From the NCBI GenBank assembly GCA_951217055.1, contig OX578277.1:102179511-102243510 (forward strand): a DNA stretch of 64,000 nt, written 5' to 3'. Position 1 is the stretch's first letter; every line of letters begins with the position of its first letter. The notes below the pieces were generated by a model that saw only the letters and a list, made by a program, of their open reading frames with translations, was not told where the DNA came from and searched no databases. Positions 1 through 10,689 of the stretch are shown piece after piece. Source of the DNA: Gerris lacustris. Taxonomy: Eukaryota; Arthropoda; Insecta; Hemiptera; Gerridae. The position numbers were made by a program, and so were the translations under genes.

Positions 1-836
1 AGCTACTTTAATATTATAAATATTTAATTTTTTTTTTGTTATTCTAATCTTAATGTTGGAACCTATTAAAGTGAACATTAACTATGCATTAGATTATCTT
101 CATTTTATCTTTTTTAAAAAAAATTGGATAAAAAATGCTGTGTAATTTAAGAGGTAAATTTATTTTATAATATAAAATATACATTAATGTATAGGTAAGT
201 TTATTTATTTAGTAGTTGTAAAGTATTAAAAATGCAAACAGTTAACATTTAAATTCAAAAGTGTGGAAAACCTCGTAGAAGAAAAATATTATTAATTCAT
301 ATAGTCCGTCCAAAAAGAGCTTATTGAATTCTTGCTTAAAATTAGGTAAATAGATTTAATTTATTTAATTAAAAGTTACCACATCAAATGTAGTTTAATT
401 ATAGGCTGAGTCCAAAATAAGAATTCAAATCTTAAAGACGGAACTTTATGATTGACTTCAATTTTATGATCATTCGCTGATTTGGTTCAAGCACTGGAAG
501 AGGTTGTTTCATGGAGAGGGCAAAAAGTACCAGCATAAAGGAACATTCCATAGTTTAAAGGATAAATCAAAGAAACATGCCACCCTTTAGGACAAATAAA
601 AGAAACAATCCAAAATAACGCAAGAGTGGGGTAGTCCAAAACGTGAGAATGTGTGATTTGACTAAACAAATGAGTTATAAACTAATGGATATAGGTTTAT
701 TAATTAATAATAATTAATTATTACCAATAAATTTAATAGAATAATAGGATTTTTAAATAATTGTTTTGCGTTTGAATCAAATTCTAATGCGATAAGAGAA
801 ACGTGTAAGAGCGATTATGCATACGCCAATAATTAT
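1..836. other. AT-rich intergenic or intronic sequence
   Basis: No open frame with recognisable coding character, no RNA gene and no repeat shared with the rest of the window was seen here. Confidence 0.5.
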
Positions 837-1170
837 GGGATGTCGGATCATTAATTATAGGATGTAGGTAACATAATGATTGGATGTCGGAGACATAATT
901 ATCGGATGTCGGATCATTAATTATAGGATGTCGGTAACATAATGATTGGATGTCAGAGACATAACTATCGGATGTCGGATCATTAATTATCAGATGTCGG
1001 TAACATATTGATTGGATGTCGGAGACATAATTATCGGATGTCGGAGCATTAATTTATCAGATGTTGCGGTGACATAATGATTGTTGGAGTATTAATTATA
1101 TCAGATGTAGGTAACATAATAATTGGATGTCGGAAACGTAATTATCAGCTGTCGAAAACGTAACCATCAG
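837..1170. repeat. 22-bp minisatellite with 66-bp higher-order period
   Basis: Units of about 22 bp all start with GGATGTCGG. Three variants alternate, ending in ATCATTAATTATA, TAACATAATGATT and AGACATAATTATC, so the true period is about 66 bp (roughly five repeats). Units after about 1045 are increasingly diverged. Confidence 0.85.
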
Positions 1171-1199
1171 AGTGTCGTTGTTCAGACATGGTCTCTTGA

Positions 1200-1441
1200 A
1201 CATTGCGTCCGGCATCCAATGATTATCAGAGATCTGTTTCATTTTCGTAGTAAACAACAGCAATTATGGAATATAAAAGTCGCACAGGATTTACATCCGT
1301 CCGGTTTATTAGACCCTCTAATATTTTATATTGTTTGACAGCAGTTATGCCGGATCCGATAATATCGGAAGGTCGTGGAAAAGGTAACAATATCAAACAA
1401 TGAAATTTGAAAGTGTCCGACTCCGACATCCGATAATTATT
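1200..1441. repeat. Inverted stray units of the 22-bp minisatellite
   Basis: Reverse-complement units lie just downstream of the array: near 1207-1229, 1350-1363 and 1421-1440, the last reading CTCCGACATCCGATAATTAT. The locus therefore holds both orientations of the same unit. Confidence 0.5.
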
Positions 1442-1784
1442 CGTGTGAACAAAAGCTCACATGGAAAACACAGTATTTTACATATTCATGACAGCATGAT
1501 GCGATATCGAAGCATAGTTACTTCTAATTGTAATAGGTTAAGGAAGATGGTTTTGCGCTTACGATCGTTTTATGTACTCACAGGCAGGCTTTAGGCATCG
1601 TTTAGAATGCATAACTCCCAATCCTTTGTCCTCGTGTTTGTAGGGTGTTATAGGGAATGTTCTTGTGAACTATTTTTCTTAAACCATTAGTCTTTTAATG
1701 GGTGTGGCACATAGATACCTCACTTCCCATCGCCTACGTTAATAATGTTTTGCTATTACGACCTATTTTCTTCATCTTTTTTAC
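1442..1784. other. No recognisable feature
   Basis: No coding signature or shared repeat was seen in this stretch. Confidence 0.4.
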
Positions 1785-2420
1785 GAGCTTACCGAAGGTA
1801 ACGGAAACTTTTTCATCGTTCTGAAGATAGATTTTTACTTTCACGTATAAAGAGAAAGTATTTTGATGGCGCAAAAATTTGATTTTGATAAATTTACACA
1901 CTTAGGTTCCATGAGTGCAAAAATGTGGTTTTTAAAAAATGTCTTTCTGTCGTTTATTGTCCGTCGTCTGTCGAGTGTGCAGACGCACGCAGGCTAAACT
2001 ACTAGGCCGATTTTAAAATATATTAATAAAAAAACGGTCCCAGTTATCTTTGCTAAAACCTTTTTTCTAATATCTATACCGTCTGATACACCTCTGTGAT
2101 TCTCAATCAATGTGCAACATCCTTTATAAATGAACTTCAATTCTTTGTTGTTGAAAATTCATCTTTAGACAAAATTACGTCATATGCATTTGTTCATGTC
2201 TCTAGTTATTTAAAGTTGTGGAACTTAGTTGATCTATTTTCAAGACACATTCATTCTATTACTAACTCCTAGTATAGACTTTTACACTCGTAAAGGTGGT
2301 TAAACATCTACGTTCCTTTTTACATTCTCATAAAAAGAGAAAGTATTGTGATGTCGCGAAAATTCGATTTTGAGATTATTAATTGATTTAAAATACTGTA
2401 GAGGGTCGGATATGACAAAT
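1785..2420 (-). repeat. Fragments of Rep-B 3' end and Rep-E
   Basis: At 1785-1830 the phrase GAGCTTACCGAAGGTAACGG is the reverse complement of the Rep-B 3' end. At 1845-2050 and again at 2330-2400 the phrase AAAGAGAAAGTATT, followed by GATTTTGA, is the reverse complement of the Rep-E 3' end. The first fragment keeps the CAGACGCACGCAGG and AGGCCGATTTTAA core. These are decayed dispersed repeats, not genes. Confidence 0.5.
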
Positions 2421-3257
2421 TTAACACATTTACTATCAGATTTAAACTTATTCTTGTTTTATATTTTCAATTTAAAGTGTTAAAATAAATATATATTTAT
2501 TTACGAATAGAAAGAAAAAAAGGTTTAAGGATTTTGGGATTTTGTTGTCTTCAAGAAGGTTTTAGATTTCAAAGGCTTTAAGACTAAAAGAATTGAAAGA
2601 ATGAATGACTACAAGAAATAAATCCCGAAATCTAAACCTTTTCGATATAGATTAAAAGAATACATTTAAAATTTAATAATTATTGTTGGTAATAATGAAA
2701 AATGACACTTATTTAGTTAGCACCCCCCTTGGTCCTAAACAATAGTCTGCCCTACAAAAGTCTCAAAGGTTTGTTTGTTTCTACTCAAGACATTGAAACT
2801 CCTGGAGCTGTTTTATTACGTTATTTTAAAATCGAGTCTTATCATAATATGTAAGAACTAAATCTTATACAGAAAACTTTTGGACAATGAGTTCCACTGT
2901 TTTCCTAGCATATATTTAACATTTCTTTGTCCTAATAGTAAATTTGACTAAGAGATGTTATCACATATATATATACACAATTGTGATATTCCCATGTCAA
3001 AAATAAATTAAATAATTAGGGATTTGTATTCTGTATCACTATGTTTACGAGGAAAGGTTTGTCACATCGATTCATCCTTGATAAAATAAAATTCCTATTT
3101 TATGAAATTTAAAAAAACTGTTATAAATGAAAAAAGTCAAAACTTTATTTAAAATTCTGACATAAACCGAGGTAAATAAAATATTATATTTGCGCCGTCC
3201 GCGGTATCAGCTAGTATATATATACTAATATATTACTAAGAAAGAAGAAGTGCTTAC
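2421..3257. other. Candidate intron or flank downstream of the exon
   Basis: No further exon of the minus-strand gene was recognised here. If the exon at 3258-3373 is real, this is the beginning of its downstream intron. The sequence is AT-rich with no shared repeat. Confidence 0.35.
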
Positions 3258-3373
3258 CTGGAGTAGGTACTATATCTGACTCAGTAGTTCCAGTGACGGT
3301 GACAGCCCTACCTTGGGTGACAAGAGCAAGCATTATAAGTAGGGCACCACCCATCTCCCTCACATCCCAGCCA
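3258..3373 (-). CDS. Candidate exon of a secreted or membrane protein (start codon and signal peptide)
   Basis: On the minus strand a pyrimidine-rich tract ending TTTTGTTTTCAG precedes a 116-bp exon, and CCAG|GTAAGC follows it, so both splice sites match consensus. An ATG at 3354-3352 has G at -3 and G at +4. It opens 32 codons plus one base, so the downstream intron would be phase 1. The product starts MGGALLIMLALVTQGRA, a short hydrophobic run with small residues at a plausible signal-peptidase site, followed by a Ser/Thr/Val-rich segment with ESDIVPTP. GC content is well above the surroundings. Phase-1 introns after a signal peptide are common in multi-domain extracellular proteins. The frame is also open upstream of the ATG to the acceptor, so this could instead be an internal exon. 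An ATG-TGA pair lies 11 nt upstream of the start in another frame. The family is not recognised and no other exon was found. Confidence 0.55.
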
Positions 3374-3424
3374 CTGAAAACAAAATTAAATTAAGTTATA
3401 CATAATTCCATCTAGTATAATTTG

Positions 3425-3685
3425 TTGTCAAAATAAAAATAAAAATCAGTCCGAGACAACTCAGACAAAATTACTCATATACGAGTACATAATACCACTT
3501 AGCCCAGGGTTTACACTTTATTAGTTTTCGAATTTTTTCGTAGGTCCATTTAATTATTACTGAACACAATTTCAAAATGTATCATTAAAATAACAATTTA
3601 TCATAAAAAAACTACTTTTCCTCGGCTGGGAATCGCAACGGCCTCTCTCCGTCCGCGTTTAAAGTGATTTTCGAGGCACTAGATT
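3425..3685 (-). mobile_element. tRNA-derived SINE-like element, copy 1
   Basis: This is a diverged reverse-complement match to 59750-59970. Shared blocks include GACAACTCAGACA, ACTTAGCCCAG, TCGTAGG.CCATTTAATTATTA and the head GGCCTCTCTCCGTCCGCGTTT. The head contains a degenerate copy of the B-box-like motif that is clean in the other copy (GGGTTCGATTCCCC). The head lies near 3680 and the tail near 3425, so the element has the same sense as the exon and its tail ends about 50 bp before the 3' splice site. Family membership rests on two copies in the window. Confidence 0.55.
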
Positions 3686-3699
3686 GTTCCATGGAAACA

Positions 3700-4045
3700 C
3701 CTTATATTGTTAGAATCATATTTAAATGGACTACATTTTAGATTTTTTTAAATCAATATTGTCGGAACCGTTTTTAAGAATTTTTTATGTTTTTTTCTGG
3801 GAGGTAGTGTCCCGAAATTTGGAACTAAAATTATTTTCTTGAATTCGCCTCGAGGTATGATTTTTCTAAACATGTATGCCAAATTTCGTCAAAATCAGCC
3901 CAGTTGTTTAGGCTCCAGGCGTCTCCACAGACAGAATTTTTTTGAAAACCACTTTTTCGGTCCCAGGGGACCTCAAAACGTGTTAATTGATAAAAATCAA
4001 ATTTTCACCCTATTACAATACTTTCTCTTTATATGAGGAAGTAAA
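3700..4045 (+). repeat. Rep-E dispersed repeat, copy 1
   Basis: It contains ATGTATGCCAAATTTCGTC, AAATCAGCCCAGTTGTTTAGG and CACAGACAGAATTTTTTTG, and ends TACTTTCTCTTTATATGAGG. A diverged copy with the same block order lies at 47860-48130, and reverse fragments at 1845-2400. The open frame inside is fortuitous. Confidence 0.55.
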
Positions 4046-5465
4046 AAAAGAATAACCAGTGGCGTACTTACAGTAAGAAACTGAACATTAATTTAAATGA
4101 AACAATGGTGCTCCATTTTTATAGAAGAAAATTATTTTTTCATCTTTCATAAGGAATCTACATTTTCACATCGTAACACTTACTCTGTTACACCCTACAT
4201 TAACTAAAATAAATAAGTTGTTGCACTGGAGCGTTTCCTTTAGTTTGGTGTATTTAGTTGGCGTTTTGTCCACCGCGCAGCAGTGCAATCTGTATGAGGG
4301 GCTACTTTTCTACACAATTACATTACACAAACTCTAACTTTTTTTTAACTCAATAATTATTTTTGCATCTATATTTGCAGTAATTTTAATAAACACTCAA
4401 TAATTATTATTAATAGAATAATTGGTAGAAAAAATAGCGCCCATACTGGTAGGCCTGCATTCTAGCGGAGAAAAAAACGTGACTTTTTTCCAACTCGAGA
4501 ATTCAAACGTCAATCATTGCCAATGCAACAACTTGATAATAAGAAAATAATGAATTTTGATAAAAAGTTGGTTAAAACTGTCTACCGTCTGGACAATTCA
4601 TGGTACTGAAATGTTTATCGCAAACACAACAATGACTTATCTGCATGTACAATTTGATAGAGAAATTTCTCGGAACAATTTTATTATTTAAAGCGTCACA
4701 AACGAATATCAGTTAAAAAATAAATACAAATAAAATAAATTTATACATTTATAATAAATAACAGTTTTTAATTCATCAAAATAAAATTTAAAACTTGTAT
4801 TTATTCATTTTATTTTTAAATAAAAGCTTCAATCTACATAAATTAAAAGACCTATAAAACCGCATTTTTTGTTCAATCAAACATATTTCCAAAGGTTTTA
4901 TTTAGTTTAAACAATTGTCATTGAGAATGAAATACAGATTTTTAGGAAATCCACTAAATCCTATTGTTAGCTAAAAAAAATCTATATTTGAATTTTTTTC
5001 AGTATCTAAATGAAATTATACTGTTGATATTTTTTTGGAACGATTTTGTTTATTCTATCAATAGAAGATCTGGTAGAAATAAAAAGAAACAAATGAAATG
5101 AAATAGAGTTGTAGAATCTTTATATTGAGTGAAAAGTTTTAGTTTGGCCGAGTTTCGAAGAGAACGAAGCTCTGGCTGTATTAAATCATGCGGCTTAGCT
5201 GTTCGCGTGCTTTGTACAGTAAAACATTACACTGCACTACATCTCTTTTTAGATCATCTTGCCAATACAATGCCGTCCTTTCTTTTATAATCAAACAATT
5301 CATTTTGATTCTACATTCAAATAATATATAGAGTTTTTCTTCTTCATAACTGTAGACTCAGTTAATATAAATTCAAATGCACAAATCTTATCCTAAAAAT
5401 TATGAATAGATAGTAATATTTGTTAATAGAGAGGTTAACAATATTGTCACCCCAATTTTATAAAA
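4046..5465. other. No recognisable feature
   Basis: AT-rich sequence with no coding signature, RNA gene or repeat shared elsewhere in the window. Confidence 0.4.
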
Positions 5466-6033
5466 TAGTACATTACGCGTCGAGTGAGGAAAGTAGTATT
5501 TTGCATGCGAGTGTGGAGTTTTACTACCCTCGCTGTCGCTCGGGTAGTAAAACCCCACGAGCAATGCAAAATGCCGTTTTCGCACGAGTTGCGTACCGTA
5601 CTTTATCTACGATTGTTTGATTTAAATAATAAATACAGAAAAAATTAAACTTCCTGTATACAAGTTCGTATTTTTCTTTTGATAAAGATAACATTAATTC
5701 ATTAGTTGAATTTTGTGCCGAATTATTTCGGGAGGCGTATAATTCTCCTCATATTCGTCATAATCATTTACATCACTCATTGATTTCCACAAAAAACTCG
5801 ATATAAAAGTTACTTTTATTAAACAAACAGCAAATTAGTCTTGTTAAATGTAAACAAACTCGCTAATCGTGCGTAAAGCTGAAGAATTCCTCTTCTTTAC
5901 CGCGCTAGCGTGGTAAAGAAGGGGAATTCTTCAGAACTATGAGACGAGCAAATGAATACAACTATGTAAAGAATCACTTTCTACAAATCTAAAAAGTGAT
6001 ACAATGTTTATATTTGTATCAATTGTAGATAAA
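5466..6033 (-). mobile_element. TyrMITE copy A (non-autonomous, tyrosine-recombinase-related)
   Basis: Read on the minus strand, the element starts at 6033 with TTTATCTACAATTG and carries a 56-nt palindrome at 5879-5934 centred on CGCTAGCG, with GAATTC in each arm. An AT-rich leader and a start codon follow at 5780. At 5602-5615 the leading 14 bases recur inverted (TTTATCTACGATTG on the plus strand). Beyond this lies an imperfect hairpin (5466-5601) running from TACCGTACGCAAC-type sequence to CGCGTAATGTACTA. Copies B, C and D keep the same order. The ends come from the nested pair at 27.2-28.2 kb. Confidence 0.7.
5640..5780 (-). pseudogene. Truncated N-terminus of a tyrosine-recombinase-like ORF (TyrMITE A)
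   Basis: Starting at ATG 5780, the frame begins MSDVNDYDEYEEN and continues to a conserved TPPEII block. A one-codon-scale slip follows, and the frame resumes as a TNEL..SLSKEKYEL.YRKF block. Acidic N-terminus, PPEI, then a Lys/Glu-rich helix ending Y(R/K)KF resembles, from memory, the start of insect Crypton-like tyrosine-recombinase proteins. Only about 46 codons remain. The catalytic domain is absent, so the product cannot be active. Confidence 0.4.
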
Positions 6034-6602
6034 TAAATATACACGTTGGACATTTATATCATGTTCAGTGTAAGTGTTAGCATAGTGAGTGAAAGAGTAC
6101 TACGCTACATATTTACTTTACAAGCTTTATGACTTAAAATAACAGTCCAAAGTGGGGGTAGAATAGGGCTATAGAAGGATTAGGGAAATAAAGGTAAGGG
6201 ATATGGAGGCTAAATTAGGTATAACATTACTATTCGTTTGCTTAAAGCTAAACAATAATATCCTTATTTTACTTATTTTACTATACCTAAATTAAATGTA
6301 CCTTAAATCTAATATACGTTTATTTTACTTGTATTTGTTATAGGTTTTACAAGGGCAGAGTGTTTAATATTAGATCTTTCATAAAAACATTCTATATTTG
6401 TGCTTTTTAAATTTCCAAGTTTTCTAAAAAGTCTAATTTCCAATATTTTTGACATGTAGGTAGCAGTTCCTAATTATTGACATAAAATGTATATCAATTC
6501 AGTACATGGTTGGTGTTGTACAAAACTGGATACATTTACATGTTTTTTGTGCCTGTCTTTCGATATTTTCTGCCATGATTTATAGTGGTCAGCAAGGCGT
6601 GT
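6034..6602. other. No recognisable feature
   Basis: AT-rich; nothing coding or repeated elsewhere was recognised. Confidence 0.35.
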
Positions 6603-6670
6603 ACTTACTTTCCTACTTGATTGTCCCACATGCACATATACATGTAGGACAATCAAGTAGGAAAGTAAGT
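6603..6670. repeat. Perfect 24-bp inverted repeat, 20-bp spacer
   Basis: ACTTACTTTCCTACTTGATT plus GTCC at 6603-6626 is the exact reverse complement of 6647-6670. The spacer is also partly self-complementary (ACATG..CATGT), so the whole 68 bp can form a near-continuous hairpin. No target duplication was found, so its origin is unclear. Confidence 0.85.
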
Positions 6671-6769
6671 TTATATATTAAATATTAAAAAGGTTGTATC
6701 CCTCTACTGGACACTGTTTTTCGTGAGGGATTTTCGTGGTGAGTTTGGATCCGAAGCCCACATCTCTAC

Positions 6770-6960
6770 ACTACGTACTCAGACTAGCCAAGAGATTAAA
6801 GGTTTTCCCCATACTAGAACCAGAGTAGCGAAGAGATTAAAAGTTTTTCACTAAGGAAAGGGTTGAAAAGTGCGTGCCCCAGCACCCTGGGATGCCACGA
6901 AGAGAGATCTCTCTACTAAAACTTCAAATTCCTCTGAATTCCGTAAATAAAATGATCAAA
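6770..6960. repeat. Degenerate AGAGATTAAAGG-type repeat, locus 1
   Basis: Two loose copies of an AGAG(T)AGC..AGAGATTAAAGGTTTTCC phrase, about 50 bp apart, match the degenerate array at 10690-10960. Confidence 0.35.
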
Positions 6961-7054
6961 ATTCAACATAATTTGGTAACTTTCCTATAACCGAGGTTGA
7001 TACTTTGATACTGGATACCTCTCCAATCATATGACTAACACTTCATTTTGTTGG

Positions 7055-7850
7055 TCCCATATAAGTTTCAACATTCTGTGCTATTTTTTTCTCTTCGATA
7101 TGTTAATTTACACTATATCTTCAAAAGTGCTCATCTGATTTTTATGAATTTTGGATAGTTTGTCGAAAGTAGCCTGCTCATAGACCCAGATTTATTTCAG
7201 CCCTCTGCGCTCTTTAATTTTTGCTAAATTGATACTTTAATTCATGTAAAAAAATCAAAACAATTTTGATAGTTTTAAAAAACGCGAGAAAAAATTACTA
7301 CCTTCACACATCGTTTTGAAAACGATCCGCTAGTTCAAAACGCTTTGTGACCGGAGAACGACGGATCGTATCGGTTTAAATCCGATCCACCAAAAATACG
7401 TGATCGGAACGGGGGATCGAATTCAAAACGCTCGTATGAACAGGTTGTGAAGGGGATTAAGATATCAGGTCATTTTACTCATTTCCTCTTTTCTAGTTGT
7501 TTGTTTTTGTGAGCTTCCGTTTCTTTTTAAACAAAACTTATTACTATAAAGAACCTGTAAAAACTTTTAATAACTTGTAAATAAAATGTAAAAATTCACA
7601 GACATATTAGGTAACAAGAAAGAAGGTTTTACTCGTGACGTCACCGTTATGAGATATCGAAAACAAACATTTTGATCTCCTGTATGTTTTGTTGTGTGAA
7701 CATGTATCGTTTTAAAAATGAATCGGACCCGAAACGCATTCATGAACGTATTAATTATTTGACAAATTAGGTAGTAAAAGCATAAAATCAATAAAGTATA
7801 CGGAATAGGACACGATAAAGCTTTGTGCCACACTAATTGCCAGACTATTT
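7055..7850 (-). repeat. Rep-B reverse fragments flanking a short MITE
   Basis: 7055-7260 is the reverse complement of the Rep-B middle (GGTCCCATATAAGTTTCAAC; TTGCTAAATTGATACTTTAA). 7800-7850 is the reverse complement of its 5' end (TGTGCCACACTAATTGCCAG). The sequence between is not recognisably Rep-B and includes the inverted-repeat element at 7301-7455. The ORF here has no coding support. Confidence 0.5.
7301..7455. mobile_element. Short GC-richer inverted-repeat element
   Basis: CCTTCACACATCGTTTTGAA at the left faces TTCAAAACGCTCGTATGAAC..GTTGTGAAGG at the right. Several GATCCG/CGGATC words lie inside. The layout resembles a MITE of about 155 bp, with no clear target duplication. Confidence 0.4.
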
Positions 7851-8084
7851 TTTCAATTATTTTTTTATAAAATCTTTCAATTGTATTTGTTTTTCATCAT
7901 AGAAGAGGTGTAGTTCAACAACCAAACAACGTCTTTACTCAAAATAATTGTATTTTGAACAATTTGATCTGTTTTGGCTATTCTAATACAGACTTCTTCA
8001 GACAATCAGTTGGTTTTGAAGGGACTTTAAAAGTGCCAAAACTTGAACAAAAAAGTGTAGTGTGGTGGAATTCAACATTCTTTG
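7851..8084. other. No recognisable feature
   Basis: AT-rich sequence before Rep-C; no coding support. Confidence 0.3.
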
Positions 8085-8278
8085 CTAGGCATCGCGTGGC
8101 TCTATCATTGAAGCGAGCGTATTGCAATGAAATACTGAATATTGAAATTTATTAATCATGATGAATGTCATAGTTGAAGATAAGTGGAAGAGGGTAGTGT
8201 GAGGTAGAGTGGGGATACTCGGTACAAAGCTTTACTTCCTAAACAAACCTATACCCTATACGACTATAACAATCTTCA
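8085..8278 (+). repeat. 194-bp direct repeat, left copy
   Basis: Nearly identical to 8417-8610 (332-bp offset), with only a few differences. The pair flanks a 138-bp unique segment (8279-8416). Confidence 0.85.
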
Positions 8279-8416
8279 AGATGGTAGAATAGAGAGGTGG
8301 GCTCATTTCCTAACAACCGAGGGTTGGAGGTTTCTTCGACTATCTTCGTAGGCGCTCGGGTGTGTGACGTCAGTCGGCGACCCAAGTTCCTACCCTTCCT
8401 AATAACTACTATACAA

Positions 8417-8610
8417 CTAGGCATCGCGTGGCTCTGTCATTGAAGCGAGCGTATTGCAATGAAATACTGAATATTGAAATTTATTAATCATGATGAATGT
8501 CATAGTTGAAGATAAGTGGAAGAGGGCAGTGTGGAGTAGAGTGGGGGTACTCGGTACAAAGCTTTACTTCCTAAACAAACCTATACACTATACGACTATA
8601 ACAATCTTCA
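8417..8610 (+). repeat. 194-bp direct repeat, right copy
   Basis: Right member of the pair starting at 8085. Both copies run from CTAGGCATCGCGTGG to ATAACAATCTTCA. Confidence 0.85.
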
Positions 8611-9114
8611 CCACCCGCGGTAGCTTTTAAACAATTATTATAAATGTATCTCGTCACTACGCAAAGAATTTTGCTTGTATCAAGTTGAAATTTTGCATAC
8701 CTGTTTCAATTGTGCATTAGATGGTGTATATGAAGTTTTATTAAAATCGTTACGTTAGAACGTAAGATATCGGTGAAAAGGTTGTTTTCTCTATTATAAA
8801 CGTTTAGGTCCGCTTTAATAGTTTTAGCGATCTTTATTAAGTCATAGCGGTGTCGCTGTTGGTTTTAGTAAAAAATGTTATTTGAAAAAAATGTTTGTCT
8901 CATCGAATAGATGATGATAGAATCTTTTCCCGTCCTGAAATTCCAATTTAATTTTTGTACCTCTCGTTTACGCGAGCGTTGCGCGCGAACTCTAGGACGG
9001 ATCACGCTGTCCAACGAACTTAGCCAGAGTATTAGTAAGAGGATCATGTATACCAAATTTCAACTAAATCGGTCAACTTTTACTCAAGTTATCGTCACAC
9101 GCGTGAACGTTACT

Positions 9115-9146
<32 letters not shown>
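9115..9146. repeat. (GACA)n microsatellite in Rep-C
   Basis: About seven GACA units. Shorter GACAGACA runs stand at the same place in other Rep families. Confidence 0.9.
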
Positions 9147-9205
9147 CGGAGCATATTTCGTTGAATGTAGGAAGCTCGCTACGCTCGCTTCAATTATGTT
9201 CAATG

Positions 9206-10689
9206 CATGGCACGTTGCTGACCCTGTTCACAGAGTACCTATGTACATATTTCAGTGCATTTTCAAAGTTGTCATTTTACTCAGGGTCAGTGAGAATCGT
9301 AAGAAGTGATGATCCTATTATTTTTATTGTTGAGGTATTACATTCTCCATAGAAGATCACCCGGATTACCGAGGGTTCCCACCACATTACCTCGTGTCCG
9401 GATTAAAGGGGTTCTACTATACCTTGCAAACCAGTGCATATGACCAAAACAAGAAGTATTTGAAATTTAAGAATTTTTGAAATTTTCGTCTGCCCATAAA
9501 ATTTCCCCTATTTTTTTTATGGGGCCCTTGATTTTTTCACGTGTAGACACATGTAATAAATAACGCTATACAAAAAATTAGGATCCTACGACTTATAGTT
9601 TTCGAGAAAAAAAATGACGAAATTTCGAAATTTTCGTCTTTTTTGACGCTACCTTTTATACCGCTTTTTTCGACTTTAAACCGCCGTAGCTCCCTCTATA
9701 ATGCGAATATCGGGTTGATTTTCGGTGGGCGTCTTTAATTCACGGTGCTTTGCCAACAAGAAGTTTACCTGGATCCAAGGTCCATTCCTTGCTCAAGCTC
9801 ATTAAGAATTCACTTCACAAGAATAAGAAAATCGATTTGATCTATCGAGCGCCAACAGCCTTAAAACCAAATTCACTAGTTCGGAGATTTGACGGTCTTT
9901 TGAATACAATTGAAAATTGAGTATTTGATTTTAAGTGCAAAATCTTTAAGGATCCTCATTCTTTTTTCCACTTCATATCTGTATGAAGCTAAATTTTCAG
10001 TGATTCCTATTATATAATGAGTATAAAATTGTTTAAAAATCAATGTGGAAAAAATGAGAGTGTCCGTATAAAGCCCTATTTCACGATTCGAAAAATTGTT
10101 CAGTGAGCAACCGGAAATTTCTATCTCACCTGTCACACTAAACACACACATACACCTCAATAGTATTGGAAATCCTAGTATATTTGTTATTGTATTTTCA
10201 CTCTTCACTCACTGGTTTTACTTATATTGAATTTTTGTGTCACTTGACATTTCTTCATAAAATAGTTTAGATTTTTAATGTTTTATAAAAGACAAATTAC
10301 ATTCAACGTATTAAACGTTATATGTTATTTAAATAACATCCAATAGATTATGGGCCCAGCACGCTTCCAGTGCGTACCATATCAAAAGGATGTAGAAGGT
10401 TTATGTAATTTTATTTGTATTTTCATCTATGTTTTCCAACAAATTAAAATTTTGAAATTAAAGTAGTCGAGTGAATTTTAAGAGGGATTTTTAAATATTT
10501 CTTATCACTTATCTGATTACTTCTTCAAAGCCGTACAAATATTAAATACAGCAATATTATAAGACATTAGAGTGTTGTGAGAAAATTATAATTCTCTAAG
10601 GGTGCTACTAAGCATAAAATGAAGGGAATCTCTGCAATAAGGAATTTAAACAAAATCTAAGCATCTTAAAGATTACAGCTTTTCCTGCT
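9206..10689. other. No gene; possible pogo/Tigger-like end near 9360-9420
   Basis: CCCGGATTACCGAGGGTTCC and GTCCGGATTAAAGGGGTTCT at 9360-9415 resemble the CCTCG..AATCCG termini of pogo/Tigger-type elements. The remainder contains TAGTTTTCGAGAAAAAAAAT-type repeat-like text but no second copy in this window. The 110-codon minus-strand frame at 9876-10208 has no recognisable domain. Confidence 0.3.

Larger units (their letters stand above)
8085..9205 (+). repeat. Rep-C dispersed element, longest copy
   Basis: The 5' part reads GGCATCGCGTGGCTCT then CATTGAAGCGAGCGTATTGC. A middle TTGCTTGTATCAAGTTGAAA block and a GTTTACGCGAGCGTTGCGCG block follow. It ends with a (GACA)n tract and GGAAGCTCGCTACGCTCGCT. 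The 5' ATTGAAGCGAGCG recurs inverted at the 3' end, which suggests short terminal inverted repeats. Partial copies lie at 14165, 35043, 52738 (reverse), 23750 and 61610. No transposase is encoded. Confidence 0.6.

Noticed and set aside
8911..9309. 132-codon frame across the (GACA)n tract
   Set aside because: It lies within Rep-C, whose other copies do not keep the frame; the TDRQTDRQ run is the microsatellite.
9876..10208. 110-codon minus-strand frame
   Set aside because: No recognisable domain, no splice or start context, and composition like its AT-rich flanks.
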